A program made the position numbers and the translations under genes. The notes under the pieces were generated by a model, which ran no database searches, had not been told where the DNA came from, and was given only the letters and a program-made list of their open reading frames with translations. This document shows, piece after piece, positions 48,864 through 60,009 of a stretch of DNA of 64,000 nt (positions are counted from its first letter, which is position 1; the number at the start of each line of letters is the position of its first letter). This stretch comes from Quillaja saponaria (lineage: Eukaryota > Streptophyta > Magnoliopsida > Fabales > Quillajaceae). The stretch is taken from positions 18,263,001-18,327,000 of the forward strand of contig CM055605.1 in NCBI GenBank assembly GCA_029379385.1, written 5' to 3'.

Positions 48864-49195
48864 TCAATTAGAAGTGCATATAGGAGTTCCATCAGCATTC
48901 CAAAGGGTGCAGCCAGTTGGAGCAAGGCAACAATTGCAGGATGGACTAAGGTGCTCATTACCCGATGATGGACAAGTCATGTATCCAGCATAGTCAAAGC
49001 AAATGAGTGGGCAAACTTTAGCGTTCACATTCTCTATATTGGCTCCAAGTAGAATTGCACCTGAGAGAAAACATGGAAATTAATTGAACACATAATCATT
49101 CAGAAAGAGCCAAGAGGGAAAGTATTAATGATGTACATAAATATACCACAAACAAAGAGAAGGAATGTAAGTCTTCCAACTTTGTTTGAAGCCAT
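48864..49195 (-). CDS. Single-domain potato type II (PIN2-like) proteinase inhibitor
   Basis: Two exons on the minus strand: 49195-49147 and 49060-48864, with an 86-base GT-AG intron (49146-49061) in phase 1, giving 81 residues. Residues 1-30 are a signal peptide (hydrophobic core LTFLLFVCGAILLGA, likely cleavage after NVNA), so the product is secreted. The mature 51 residues hold eight cysteines in the PIN2 pattern: KVC, LIC, MTC, PSC, NCC, GC, IC, with the NCC and DGTPIC motifs. PIN2 domains block serine proteases. The reactive loop after the third cysteine reads C-P-S-S, so the predicted P1 is serine rather than the usual Arg, Lys or Leu. One domain only, where many solanaceous members have two or more. 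No stop or splice defect is seen. An in-frame ATG lies 18 bases upstream (49213) but is so close to the predicted cap site that I prefer 49195. Confidence 0.85.
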
Positions 49196-49236
49196 GCTTT
49201 TAATTAGTGCCATCGATCTTTGTGGATCTAAAACCC

Positions 49237-49246
49237 ATATTTATAG
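49237..49246 (-). promoter_or_regulatory. TATA box of the PIN2-like gene
   Basis: The minus strand reads CTATAAATAT, about 42 bases upstream of the chosen ATG. A start of transcription some 30 bases downstream would fall near 49214 and leave a very short leader. Confidence 0.6.
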
Positions 49247-49250
49247 TGTC

Positions 49251-49572
49251 AATGTGTCATGATCTGGCTTATGTGAATACAACTCCAAAGAAGGATATAC
49301 TTCATTAGACTAGGTTGGCTATAATCAAAGTCAACTATATATATATATATATATTGTTTTTTTTTTTCATTCCAAATTAAGTTAAAGTGATTTATTTCAA
49401 CATTATTTCAGATAAAACCTGTCTAGATCAGACTTCAGTATTCAATTTATTTTCCCGATACAACCTATGCAAATTTTTATGTGTATAATAAAATGTGTCA
49501 TGATCTGGCTTATGTGAATACAACTCCAAAGAAGGATATACTTCATTAGACTAGGTTGGTTATAATCAAAGT

Positions 49573-49626
<54 letters not shown>

Positions 49627-49650
49627 TATTTTTTTCATTCCAAATTAAGT
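49251..49650. repeat. Direct duplication in the PIN2-like promoter
   Basis: About 130 bases at 49251-49384 recur at 49491-49650 in the same orientation, about 240 bases apart, nearly identical except for the length of an internal (AT)n run. Both contain ATGTGTCATGATCTGGCTTA and CTTCATTAGACTAGGTTGG. The second copy has a long (AT)n run at 49576-49623. The repeat lies just upstream of the TATA box. No element ends are visible, so a local duplication is likely. 49651-50048 holds nothing I can identify. Confidence 0.85.
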
Positions 49651-50048
49651 TTTTATGTGTATATTAAAATAAAATATGTTATTATAATGAAAAATGTAAT
49701 TAATTCTGTCAAAAGTCAATTGTTACCATTTGGAAATTGATCAAATTATAATGGTTTCACCACTTATTATATATACGTACATATACTTTTAGAATGAATT
49801 TACTTAGTAGTATAGTATTGTGTTACTAGACTTTAAGTTATTATGTTTCTATCCTTAGTGTTTTCTTAATGTAAGCCTGTTAAGTAATGGTTTGGAACCT
49901 TTTGACAAATTAAAAAATATAGTTTATTGCTGAATTAAAAATTTGCTCCTTATTTTCATTACTCTCTCTCTTCATTTTTTTGCTCTTCTGTCCATTTCTC
50001 CGCCTTTTCTTCTCAATTTCTCTTGATCTCACATGGGCGAACCCCATG

Positions 50049-50640
50049 CCTTACAAGAAAAATGACTATCACTGACCAACTATAATATATGTTATAGGTT
50101 GAAAAGGGTAGCATAAGAAAGGAGTTATCAGTGGGCTGTGTTAGAGACTTTACCCAAAACCTGTGGCTAAGACTAATGTTTATACTTCTTTCCTTCTTTG
50201 AATTAAGTGATGATAACTTCAATTGACCCAATCTTATTGGTTGACAAGGTAGAACGTTGCACAATGGTGACTAAAATGTTCCATATATAAATTTATAAAT
50301 TAGTAATTGTAAAGCAGATTTTTAGTTAAATTATAATGTAAACAAAAGGGCATGAAGAGAAACATGGAGAATTACCGACCAACCAAGTGGTGGTTAGTAA
50401 AATAAACATTGGGCCAAAATATACTGACCAACTTAATGGTTGGTGAGTAATTACCCACCAAGATAAAAGTTAGTAATTACTGACCAACTTCCCTTTTTGA
50501 TAAAAAAAAGGTCTCATCAACCAACTTTGGTCAGTAATTACTGACTAACTCTCTAGCTGGTTGGTCAGTAACAACGACCCAGACTTTTCCTTATCACTTT
50601 TTACTGACCAAAAGTTGGTTGGTAACACTACCAAAAAAAT
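50049..50640. repeat. Subterminal repeat cluster, ACTGACCAAC words
   Basis: At least eight copies of TGACCAAC or its complement GTTGGTCA (some with one mismatch) occur in both orientations, often beside TAATTACTGAC. The same word (CGACCAATTTGG, TTGGTCGG) occurs in the last 80 bases of the right side (58975-59030). Clustered short inverted words close to both ends are typical binding-site regions of CACTA elements. Their recognition by an element protein is inference. Confidence 0.6.
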
Positions 50641-51399
50641 GGTCTTTTCTTCATAGATGTAGAAAAGGACATTACAGAAGTAGTTACTCACTTGCATCTG
50701 TGTCCAGATCCTAATAAATGAACGCAACAACCCTAAACCTAGATAGCATTTTTTGCATCTACATAGATGCAAAAACTTATCTGTGATAGTGTAGGTGCAA
50801 CATGTAGATGCCAATAATTTTTGGCCACGTATCAAAGTCTAAGTAGCTAGACACTGAAAAACATACATAAATACAACTATGTCTGTAAGGCAGGAGCAAA
50901 AAACCAAACGCCAATATTATTTTTTGGATTGTTATCAAGATACGACTGCATTTGTAAGGCAAACACAGAAAACTAGACACCAATATTATTATTTTTTGAT
51001 TGTTATATACTTCTACAGAAGGCAGATGTAGTTAATCAAAAGGCATACACAGATGGTGAAAATAATTTTATAATTTTATTTTTTTTATTTGATTTTTGAT
51101 TTTATATCTGTAAAGATCAGTATAAAACATATTTTATATTTAAATTCAAATTCAACTTTTATATAGATAAATAAATAATTACAAAAATCATCATAATAAT
51201 GTTTACGATTAATGACAAAATACATAGAGCTCAAAATCTTCTTCTAATCCTAAGTCTTCATCATCTCGAGCTTGATCGTCATCTTACTAGCTAAAGTGCG
51301 CAGACCGTGATGTAAAAATTGCAACTTGAAATAAATAAATTATAAATTCTACTTAACTTAATATGCATATAAGTTAAAACTCTAGCTTTGACAAAGCCA

Positions 51400-53050
51400 A
51401 ATTTACAAAGGTCTTGCCTAAAAACTTTAATTTAGACATCATAAATGTTGATCCATATAGCACTTCATTTCTTCCTACAAGTCTTCTTCATTCCCACAGT
51501 TGTGCTGGCATTCCATAATCCAAAATAGATGTGTACTTGACCATTTTGCCTCTCGAACTCAAATTTTCAAAGCTTTTGTATTTGAACTATAAATTGGGCA
51601 TAATATCCTAACCGTTGATCCAAATGGATTATGTTTCCTCTACACATCTCATTCATCCCTACAGTCATGTTGGTACTCTCAAAATCTGAAATAGACTTTT
51701 ACTTGATCATTTCCCCCTTGAATCTAATTTTACAAAACTTTTACCTTAAAACTATAATTTTGTCCTAGTATCCTAACTGTTGATCCAAATGAATTTATGT
51801 TATTCCTAAAGGTCATTTTGGTCTCCACGATCATGCCAATACTCTCAAAATTTGAAATTGACTTGTACTTGACCACTTTGTCATCCAAATCAAAATTTTC
51901 AAGCTTTTGCCTAGAAACTATAATTTTAGCCTAATATCCTAACCGTTGATCCAAATAGATTTTTGTTTCTTCCTACAGCTCTTATTTGTCCCCATGGTAT
52001 TGCTGGTATTCTCGAAACCCAAAAATGACTTGTACTTGACTGTTTTGAGCCCCAAACCTAATTTTACCAAGTTTTTACATTTAAACTATAACTTTGGTCT
52101 AATATTCTAACCTTTTATCCAAATAGATTTTTATTTCTTCTTACAAGTCTTATTCATCCCCACGATCATCCCATACTCTTGAAAATCAAAAGGGACTTAT
52201 ACTTGATCATTTTGCCCCCCAAACCTAATTTTACAAAGTGTTTGCATTTAAACAATAACTTTTGCATGATATCATAACTGTTGATCTAAATGAATTTTTG
52301 TTTCTTCTTATAGGTCTTATTCATCCTCATGTTCATGTCGGTACTCCTAGAAACTGAAAAGGACTTGTACTTGACCATTTCCTCCCTCCCTCAGAACCCA
52401 ATTTTACAAATCTTTTTCGTTGAAACTATAACTTCAGCCTAATATCCTAACCATTGATTCAAATGGATTTTGGTCTCTTCTTACAGATCTTATTCATCCC
52501 CACAGTCGTGCTGGTACTCTCCGAATCTAAAATGCTCAAAATAGACTTATACTTGACCATTTTCACTCCGAATCCAATATTATAAAACTTTTGCCTTGAA
52601 ACTATAATTTTGGCATGATATCTGAACAGTTGATCCAAATGTATTTTCGTTTCTTTTACAGGTCTTATTTGTCCCCATGGTAATGATGGTGCTCCCAAAA
52701 ACCAAAAAAGCTTATTTTGGACTGTTTTGCCCCCTAAACTCAATTTTACAAAGCTTTTACCTTGAAACAATAACTTTATCCTATTATCCTACTCGGTACT
52801 CCCAGAAGTCAAAAAAAGACTTACACTTGACTGTTTAGCCCCCTTAAGCCAATTTTATAAAGTTTTTGCATTTAAACTATAACTTTGGTCTATAATCCTA
52901 ATCGTTGATCCAAATAGTTTTTTGTTTCTTCCTGTATATTTTATTCATCTCCATGGTCGTGCCAGTAATTCTAGAAATTAGAAAATGACTTGTATTTTAT
53001 TGTTTTGTCCCCTGAATCTAGTTGTACAAAGTTTTTGCATTTAAACTATA
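51400..53050 (-). repeat. Intronic tandem array, unit about 169 bp, about 10 units
   Basis: The GTTGATCC-type word recurs near 51430, 51609, 51774, 51946, 52110, 52275, 52448, 52625 and 52898, mostly 164-177 bases apart, with one truncated unit between the last two. Every unit carries the same block order as in copies A and B. It fills the last intron of the Transposase_24-like gene and is the largest of the three arrays. Open frames inside it (for example 52459-52770) are by-products of the repeat. Confidence 0.8.
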
Positions 53051-54322
53051 ATGTTTGCATTATGAAAATGAAAATAAAAGAATACATACCTCAGATGGTT
53101 GAGGTGGTGCTTTTAGAGGCAGTGGATATACCACAGCTTTCTCCCAACTAACTTTTGTTCAAACTCCATTTGTTGTGGAGTGAATCCTAAAGGTGATGAA
53201 GGTACGGTAGAAGTTATTCCAATGCTATGAGCAGTGGTGGCATAAACTGCAGACCCAATTTCTCCTAGTACTTGCTAAGAGTTGATACAACTCCCGAAAG
53301 TCGTGGATGAGACCTTTCTTTTTTATGCTCGTTAACTTCACAAATAGAGCTAGGTTACTCTCGGGGGGCTCAGCTAGTGTATCAGTATTGTCCTGCTAAA
53401 TGATAGATTGTCCCATCTCAATCTTTGAAGCTTTATAGTTTTTCTGCAAATGAAAAACAGTTGGGTTTGCAATTAGTTAGACGTTTAATTAACTATGTCA
53501 ACAAAAAATAGTTATGTAAAACAAAAAACACAAATTTAACTAACACTGATGGGTCTTCGACTTCATGTCAACAAATTCATTAGACTTTCTCTTATAAAAA
53601 AACTCAATAAATGTTGGTTCTCAACCCAACCCTCTCATATACAAAAAATATAAAACAAAATTAGTTAAAAAGACTATAATACAAATTTATAACTAATTTT
53701 TATTAAACAAATCATTACTAACTAATCACTTATGGTGGACAACTGTGTTGACAGAGCCAAATGCATGGTGAATAAGCTCGCTACTTGCTCGCCTATTCGC
53801 TGCCATCATCCTTGAGCGGCTCTAAAAGTTAGGGTTTACCCACTCATCTCATAATCCGCCAATCTTGTGGGATCTAATCTGGATGCCCATCCTCCTTCCA
53901 AGTGAGCAGATCCAATGTGTACTTCTGACTTAAATCGGTTTGCAACTTCTGGAACACATCAGTTCATCTCTTCCCGACCACTACATTGAACATAACTTAA
54001 GATGCAACTCTCTCTATGAAAGTGGCGAGCCTAAATCGTCACTGCACCATAATTAAACTAAACAAAATCAAATTGGCACTAATTTAACAACATATTAATA
54101 TGAAATTAAAACTTAAAAAATAATATAATTGTACTTATTGTAAAATCATTATAGCAACAGGCCTTCGCCTACTTGAGGAACTTCCAGTAATGGAAGATCG
54201 AACCTAGAAGGTACTTCATGATAATATCAGAAATAATAGTGCCCATATTCGTGTCATTGGCTTGTCCCCAATGAATGCTTTACAATGCAAACAAAAAGAT
54301 ATGCATATAAGGAAAATACAAG

Positions 54323-54424
54323 CTATAAATACATTTGAATAGAAAAATATGAAGATTATTTACCTGTCTCTAGCTAAATACATTTGAATAGAAAAATATG
54401 AAGATTATTTACCTGTCTCTAGCT
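54323..54424. repeat. 49-bp tandem duplication
   Basis: A 49-base unit, starting AGCTAAATACATTTGAATAG and ending ACCTGTCTCT, occurs twice head to tail. It spans the donor side of an intron in the Transposase_24-like gene of copy C, and copies A and B have it once. Confidence 0.85.
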
Positions 54425-54663
54425 ATATGGATAAGTGGACGATCCTCCTCACTATCAAATGGAGGGCAATGTTATTGTTGCCCCTCTTCCTTCTCTATAC
54501 GACCAATGAGGCACACTCAATGACTTCATCCTTCATATGGGGTTCAAGATCTGCCACATGCTCAACATCCTAATGAGCTGAAGCTGCAATACAAATTAAG
54601 TATATATAAGAACAATGAAATACATAAAGATTCTTAAACTTGAAATTATAACTTCATGTCGAT

Positions 54664-54867
54664 ATGGATCTGAACTCAATGGGATCTGTGAAAAGCCCAC
54701 ATCACATAGGTTATGAACCTACTCTAAGGATGAAGCAAGTAATGGAACAACGGGGGGTGGATCGAGCTGTAGCTGTAGAAGGAAATGGAGCTATAGTTGT
54801 AGCTGTAAAAAAAAGATGGAGTTATTGCTATAGAAAGAGAAGGAGCTACAGCAATAAAAGGATATGA
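54664..54867 (+). other. Antisense open frame over the CACTA 5' exon, not a gene
   Basis: A plus-strand frame of 67 codons lies opposite the low-complexity 5' exon of the Transposase_24-like gene. Its Val/Ala/Arg-rich product is the complement of the Ala/Ser/Thr-rich repeat. It is listed only so that a reader does not take it for a separate gene. Confidence 0.4.
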
Positions 54868-56689
54868 CACTGTTGTTGTGGACGAACCAGGTAAAACTTC
54901 GTGACATCCTCAAAAACTCCATGATGTCCTCAAAGGGGGTTACAACGTCCTCTAGACATGACTGTAACAAAACTTAAGGGCACTAAACCAGAAAGAAATG
55001 CTTTATACAGTTTGCTTAGCCTATGTTCTTGGTTGTCAGTTTGACTTATTTTCTACAATTAGTTTAATCCTTCTTTAGTTTTCAAAAGGTCTTTGTGCCA
55101 GAATTTTTGGTTCTTCTTTCCTTTCGATTTTTGAGCAAGAACTCCACCAAACTCAACATGAAATTCATATTCAACAAAATCTAACCAGCTCATTAGAAAT
55201 GGCATTAAGGCCAATTCGGTTATTCACGAGTATCATCCAGTTACCATTCTTCCTCACCAGATAACTAGCTTTATACTACTCCTTATAATCAAGAATTAAG
55301 AGCCTTAATTAAGTCATGTATATATGAAGTGGTATGCCATTATGAGTTTCTTAGCTTTTTTTTTTTTTCCCCAATGAGTATGTTTGTGATCACATTTTTT
55401 TTTTTTTTTTAAAGTTCTGGTTTGTCTATTATCAGTCTTTTTACCTTGGGACGTTCTTCCACATTTCATTTTTTTTTTTCTTTTTAGCTAAGAAGGGGTG
55501 GGGAGTGGAAGGGCTAAATCAATTCTACTTTCCCAAAGAAAACTGGGTAAACTAAGTATCCAAAAATTTGATGGAGCTGATAAAAGAAAGACAGAAACTA
55601 CAGGGACACAAACTAATGAGCAAAGATGTATACAATCTGGAAGGAATTAAGATTAAGAGTCTAAAAGAAAATTATCATATTTTGAATACCTATATTGCAA
55701 CCACTAACATGACAAAACTTGGCTCAAATCAAGTATAGAATGAGAAAGCATGCTAAAATCCCCTACTATGCAGCATGTATGATCAACAAACAAATGAGTG
55801 CCACTTGGCTCTTTGGTTTAGCCAAGTCAAAGAGATTTAGCTAAGATGACGAGAAAGTACAATAATCTAATGGCCAAAATCAAGTCAATGAAATGATGAC
55901 CATGATGAGAAGGGAGAAAATAATAAGTAAGCTTCTCACTTTGTAAGTCTACTAATTAATGTTCTTTACTAAGTGGCAAAGTGAGATTATTAAAGCTACT
56001 GGTGCTACCAAAAAAACAAAAAAAAAGTCAAGCTTGGCAAAGAAATCCAAAGGCAAAAAGTCAAGATTATCATTCGTTGTGATTATCATTCATTGTGCAT
56101 TACATTCAAGCTTGGTAAAGAAATTATGAGACAAAAAGTCAACTAACAAATAGGACTATCATAGAGAAAGAGTATCATAGCACTCTTCATAAGGTTTCAT
56201 TGCTCATGAAACTCAAGTATAGGTCATAGGTTCATTTGGGAGAGATAAAAGTAAAAGAAAAAGAAAATTGGATGAGAAACTTATTTTCTATTGTTAAAAA
56301 TCATAAAGAAAATAGAAGAAATACAATATATAGAAATGTAGATGAAATGGGTGGAGCTTTAAATTGCTTCAACTATGGCTTCCCTTTCTAATATCTCTAT
56401 TTACATATGGATTCTTTTCTGTATTGTTCAAGTTTCTTGGTGAAATGACTATATATTGAATAAAGGATTTCAACCTACAAGTGCTTGACAATTTATACAA
56501 AATTTACAAGTTTCTTTTATCAAATTATGATGTAGATGTCTGACAAATATATTTTGCTTAATTAAAAGAACATAAATTTTTAGTAGAAACATGTTATAAA
56601 GCTGCTTTGTTGTACATAAGTTGCCAAATAGATAAGGCACTCTCTTTTGAGTACAATATTGTGAGACGCAGACAAACTTTTAAGGAACT

Positions 56690-57970
56690 ATTTCCATGTG
56701 ATTTTCAAAAGGGGTATTTCACTTTTAAGGAACTTCTAAGGAACTAGGATTAGGTGTTTAATATGAGTTCTAAGAAATATTAAATTAGCTTGTGTGTTTT
56801 GAAGGTTTAATTCAAGAAGGAGTCTCGTTGGAAGCCAAAGTGGAGGAAAAATAGATCAAACATGCAAGAAGTCTAAACATCAAGGCTTGCACCTAGGCAC
56901 CAGAAAAGTTGGTGTCATAGCACCAAATATAGAGGCACCAGCACCTTGGCACTAGGACTTTGGCGCAACGGCGTCAGTGGCTCTGAGTTGTCCCTAATCC
57001 ATTGATTTTCTCAACCAACTTCGTTGTGCGGTGTGACATTGGAAAGTTGTGGCCACAGCGCTAATCCAATAAATAGTCCGAATTGGAGTCAAATTGAGGG
57101 TTTTGAAGTCTATTTAAAAGGAAATGACTTAGGAATTAAAAACACACAAGTTAGCTAAGAAATTTTAGAAATTAAAAGTTATCAAAAGGCGAGGAAGCAA
57201 GAGGAGCAAGAATAATTGAAGTTTGAAGACCAATGATCTTTAGAGCTTTCTCTTATTCTACTATTTATTTATTTTTCTTGTATTGACTTGATGTTTACAT
57301 TAAGTAGCATGGAGTAGTATTACTTTTTAAGATTGCAACTAAAACTCAACATGTAGCTTGAATTATTTTATTCATGAATTGTTTAGAGTTTGGTATATGA
57401 TTTATTTATTTCATTCATGCTTAATGCTTCTAATTGATTGGTCATCTTTTAGATTGAATTAGAAATCCTAAACAAACATGAAAATGAATTTTAGGTTTAG
57501 CTTTGAATGAAATAACAATTGTTTGAATTTAATTCGTATATAGGATAGAAATATACTTATATGTCTTGTGTAGCCAAATTAAGTCTAATCTTGATGAATT
57601 TTACTTACTCAATTCTCATAAAAATATAGTGTATCGGTTAAGTAAAATATAATTATAAATAACTAGGAAGATATTTATAATTGAGTTAGAACTCTAGATT
57701 AATAAATTACTACTATAACTAAACATAACAAGATAATAATTAATGATTCAAGTGAAATGATGAGAAAAATTGAAATTTTAGGTTTATCTCCATAATATTC
57801 GGATATCTAATTTGCTTTTAGTATTAATCTACCCAAATTCATTCGTTTGATAAACTTAGAATTGTTAATTTTAATAACTAACATGATATTAGTATTAATT
57901 TTTCGTAGAATCGACACTCTACTCTATCATTTATTACTTGTTTACAATACATGTCCTTGCGTGAATAATA
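56690..57970 (+). repeat. Dispersed LTR-like repeat, copy 3 of 3
   Basis: This is related, in opposite orientation, to 13886-14880 and 29741-31250. Shared features include a GC-richer patch with repeated GGCACCA/TTGGCAC words at 56890-57060, CATTCATGCTTAATGCTTC near 57413, and an end block with CATGTCCTTGCGTGAA at 57950. It sits inside CACTA-like copy C. No coding domain is seen. Ends are approximate. Confidence 0.5.
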
Positions 57971-58469
57971 TGAACAACAAAAAGATAGAAGGGATTTCAT
58001 CTTCAGTTAAATAATTTTTTTATGCAAGATATAGACGGTTAAGACAACCAAACTATGTTTTAGCAACATCATACAAATTACAATGAACTTTCAAGAGTTA
58101 AAACATAGGCAGGAGGGAAAGAATTACAAAATATCAAACAACTAACATATCCCGAAAAACTACAACATCCATGAAAATTATGCCTCTTAAAACAAAAACA
58201 AAAAAATTATATATAGATATCATATATATACCCAAGAAAAATAGCCTCAATTGCAAATTAAATGCAGAAACTCATAAACTAAATCAAAGATACAACACTA
58301 GCTTTATTGATTTCAACTAGATCTCTTTATTAGTGTCCACCATATGTTATCATGGGTCATTAAGAAGCAAATTTAGAAGTTTTTAAGCATCTTAAGCAAT
58401 GATAAAGGAGAAGTAAATCAATAAACAACTCTACCATAATGCACAAGTTCTAGAAATTGAAAATCACTT

Positions 58470-59048
58470 ACTTAGGAATGGATGAACCCTAACTTTTCAG
58501 TAAATTTGAAATAGACTAGTGATTTGTGAAATAAACCAATGATTTGCAAAACAAACCAGTCATTTATGAAACGGACTAGTGATTTGAGAAGTTGAGAGAC
58601 TGGACTGGAGGGAGAGAAAGGTATGTTGCAGAAAAGAGAGAGAATAAGAAATAAAATTTTCGGGTTAGGTTTCAATTTGGGAAAAAGTATATGCATCTGC
58701 CACTCCATACACGTGTACATTAAGTGGCCGACGCGAATACATACAATTTTAAATAAAAAAAGATTTTGAACTTGTGTCTGCAATGACAAATGCAGATCAA
58801 AAAATAATGCCAAAATTAAACCAGTAAATGCATTTACAAAATAGTATCTGTGTTTGTATTTAAATTTTTTTTATGTAATTTTTTGTGTGTGCATAATTAT
58901 AGACGCGGATAGTATTTATCTGCATCTACTTATCTAAGTATGTCTAAAGTCATACGCAATTATGGTAAGTCATTTTCGACCAATTTAGGGCTCATTATCG
59001 ACCAATTTGGTTGGTCGGTATTCAATAATGAGCAATTTTCTTATAGTA
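58470..59048 (-). repeat. Right terminal and subterminal region of CACTA-like copy C
   Basis: It has GCAGA/TCTGC-type words (58680-58960) matching those at 22430-22800 and 38150-38480, then GACCAA words up to the end at 59048. The minus-strand frame at 58472-58813 aligns with the same zone in copy B (37911-38129) but has no recognisable domain, and I do not call it a gene. Confidence 0.55.
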
Positions 59049-59059
59049 AGGAGTGAGAA

Positions 59060-59750
59060 TGATTTAAGAGAAAAGGAAATTTGCTGAGAGGTTCCTCTAG
59101 TCTCGATTGCCTTCTCCTTGTTCTTGGTGCTATTAAAGGAAATCAAAAAAGTGTGTTGGGCCTTGACCCTGATTTGGAATTCTGTTAAGCCTGTTAACGA
59201 GATCAATGATTTGGAAGTCTTTTTCCTCCACCGTTTTGGGTAATTCTCAATTGCATGCACCATGATTGTAATTCTTTCATCAGCAGTAGCAACGTTCACA
59301 ATCATGGGAGGCATGACTTCCTTTAAATAAGGCTTTCCGATCATAGCAGAAATTCCTTCCTTATCCTAGCTTACAGATGAAGAATCAAAATAAAGTTAGC
59401 ATACAAAAACTATTGATGCATTTTGTCTTTGGTTTAACGCTATTTGATCTAGAAGACTCCATAAGAGATGAATTCCCAACCTTTATAGGGCTACAGTCAC
59501 TCTTGCTAGCAATAACATCCAAGCTGGTGAAGGAAGTAGCATACACTCGAATTTTGTCAACAACAACTTTATTGTTGGCACTTAAGGCAACCTTCTTGTC
59601 GACAACAACTTTATTTTAGGCCTATTAGATCCGACATAGTTGATGTAGAGATCTGAAGGAATGAGAAAGATAATAGAGGCAGAGTTGGTACCACCAAGCG
59701 TGCCATAAATTTATGAATAATAAATTTTGAGCCTGAAATGTAAACATATC
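59060..59750 (-). pseudogene. Ty3/gypsy gag remnant
   Basis: On the minus strand the piece at 59344-59240 reads GKPYLKEVMPPMIVNVATAD followed by ERITIMVHAIEN. In the next frame come VEEKDFQIIDLVNRLNRIPN, QGQGPTHFFDFL and a KNKEKAIETRG block. This is the coiled-coil hinge region found in a group of plant gypsy gag proteins (TTxEEQ..LA.AIE.LTK, then EEKD.QI..L..RL). A frameshift separates the two parts. Upstream, 59420-59640 gives NKVVVDKIRVYATSFTSLDV and may be its N-terminal part. It is a dead fragment next to the end of CACTA-like copy C. The plus-strand frame at 59377-59619 is its shadow. Confidence 0.5.
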
Positions 59751-59764
59751 AAGTCGTGTACAAA

Positions 59765-60007
59765 CTAATTTATTATAGTTATAAAATAAATGGTTACAAC
59801 TCTAACAAAAAAAATAGTACCTATGATTCGATCTCCTTTGATTTTTGCAAGCTTTAAGCTTGATTGTATGGAATCTTTGAGGTTTTTGCAAATTCTCAAG
59901 TACTTTCGGTTGGCTTGAAGGATTTGGAAGATTGACCAATTGCTGAAGTCATGAATATAAAAATCAGAGAAACTTTTGTTTTTCCCCATAGTTAGAAGGT
60001 GTTTCAA
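59765..60007 (-). other. Unrecognised open frame next to gypsy gag remnant
   Basis: Eighty codons on the minus strand, with MGKNKSFSDFYIHDFSNWSI near the start. I do not recognise the family. It may be leader sequence of the adjoining gag remnant or an exon of an unknown gene. A pyrimidine-rich zone and a TATA-like CTATAAATAG (about 60040-60049, minus strand) lie just upstream, so transcription toward the left is conceivable. Confidence 0.25.
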
Positions 60008-60009
60008 TT

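Larger units (their letters stand above)
51240..54960 (-). pseudogene. Transposase_24-like CACTA gene, copy C
   Basis: Read on the minus strand. An Ala/Pro/Ser/Thr-rich 5' exon at 54700-54905 includes SSTTTVSYPFIAVAPSLSIA. An exon at 54420-54585 ends in an IA-rich acidic block (SEEDRPLIHIARDR in the shifted frame). An exon at 54140-54290 has IISDIIMKYLLGS-like sequence. The central exon at 53740-54040 reads VMFNVVVGKR, then TDVFQKLQTDLSQKYTLDLL, then TWKEDGHPD before a WIPQDW-like block and a decayed HH.FGS. The FVD exon is near 53560. The last exon (51240-51320) has the acidic tail QARDDEDLGLEEDFEL, longer than in copy A. The last intron has a good donor, AG/GTATGT (about 53093), and acceptor. 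Many stops and shifts are present. It is probably a pseudogene of an element accessory transposase. Confidence 0.6.
50049..59048 (-). mobile_element. CACTA-like element, copy C (about 9 kb)
   Basis: The internal part (51240-54960) is clearly homologous to copies A and B. The left end is placed at CCTTACAAGAAAAATGAC (50049) and the right end at the inverse of TACTATAAGAAAATTGC (59048). Both resemble the CACTA terminus with decayed first bases, and both are followed inward by GACCAAC/TTGGT words. Flanking triplets are ATG and AGG, not identical. A second end-like motif, CACTACCAAAAAAATGG, lies at 50635. 54961-56690 and 57971-58470 carry no gene I recognise. The interior is confident, the exact ends less so. 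Confidence 0.55.

Noticed and set aside
49195..49213. Upstream in-frame ATG (49213) as the start of the PIN2-like protein
   Set aside because: It would be about one base from the predicted cap site, and signal peptides of this family usually start at the position of the second ATG. It remains possible.
52459..52770. 103-codon minus-strand frame
   Set aside because: It is translation of the 169-base tandem repeat, with internal duplication at the repeat period.
58472..58813. 113-codon minus-strand frame as a gene
   Set aside because: It falls in the terminal zone of CACTA-like copy C, aligns only with the same non-coding zone of copies A and B, and has no motif.
59377..59619. 80-codon plus-strand frame as a gene
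   Set aside because: It is antisense to the gypsy gag remnant and is low-complexity toward its end.
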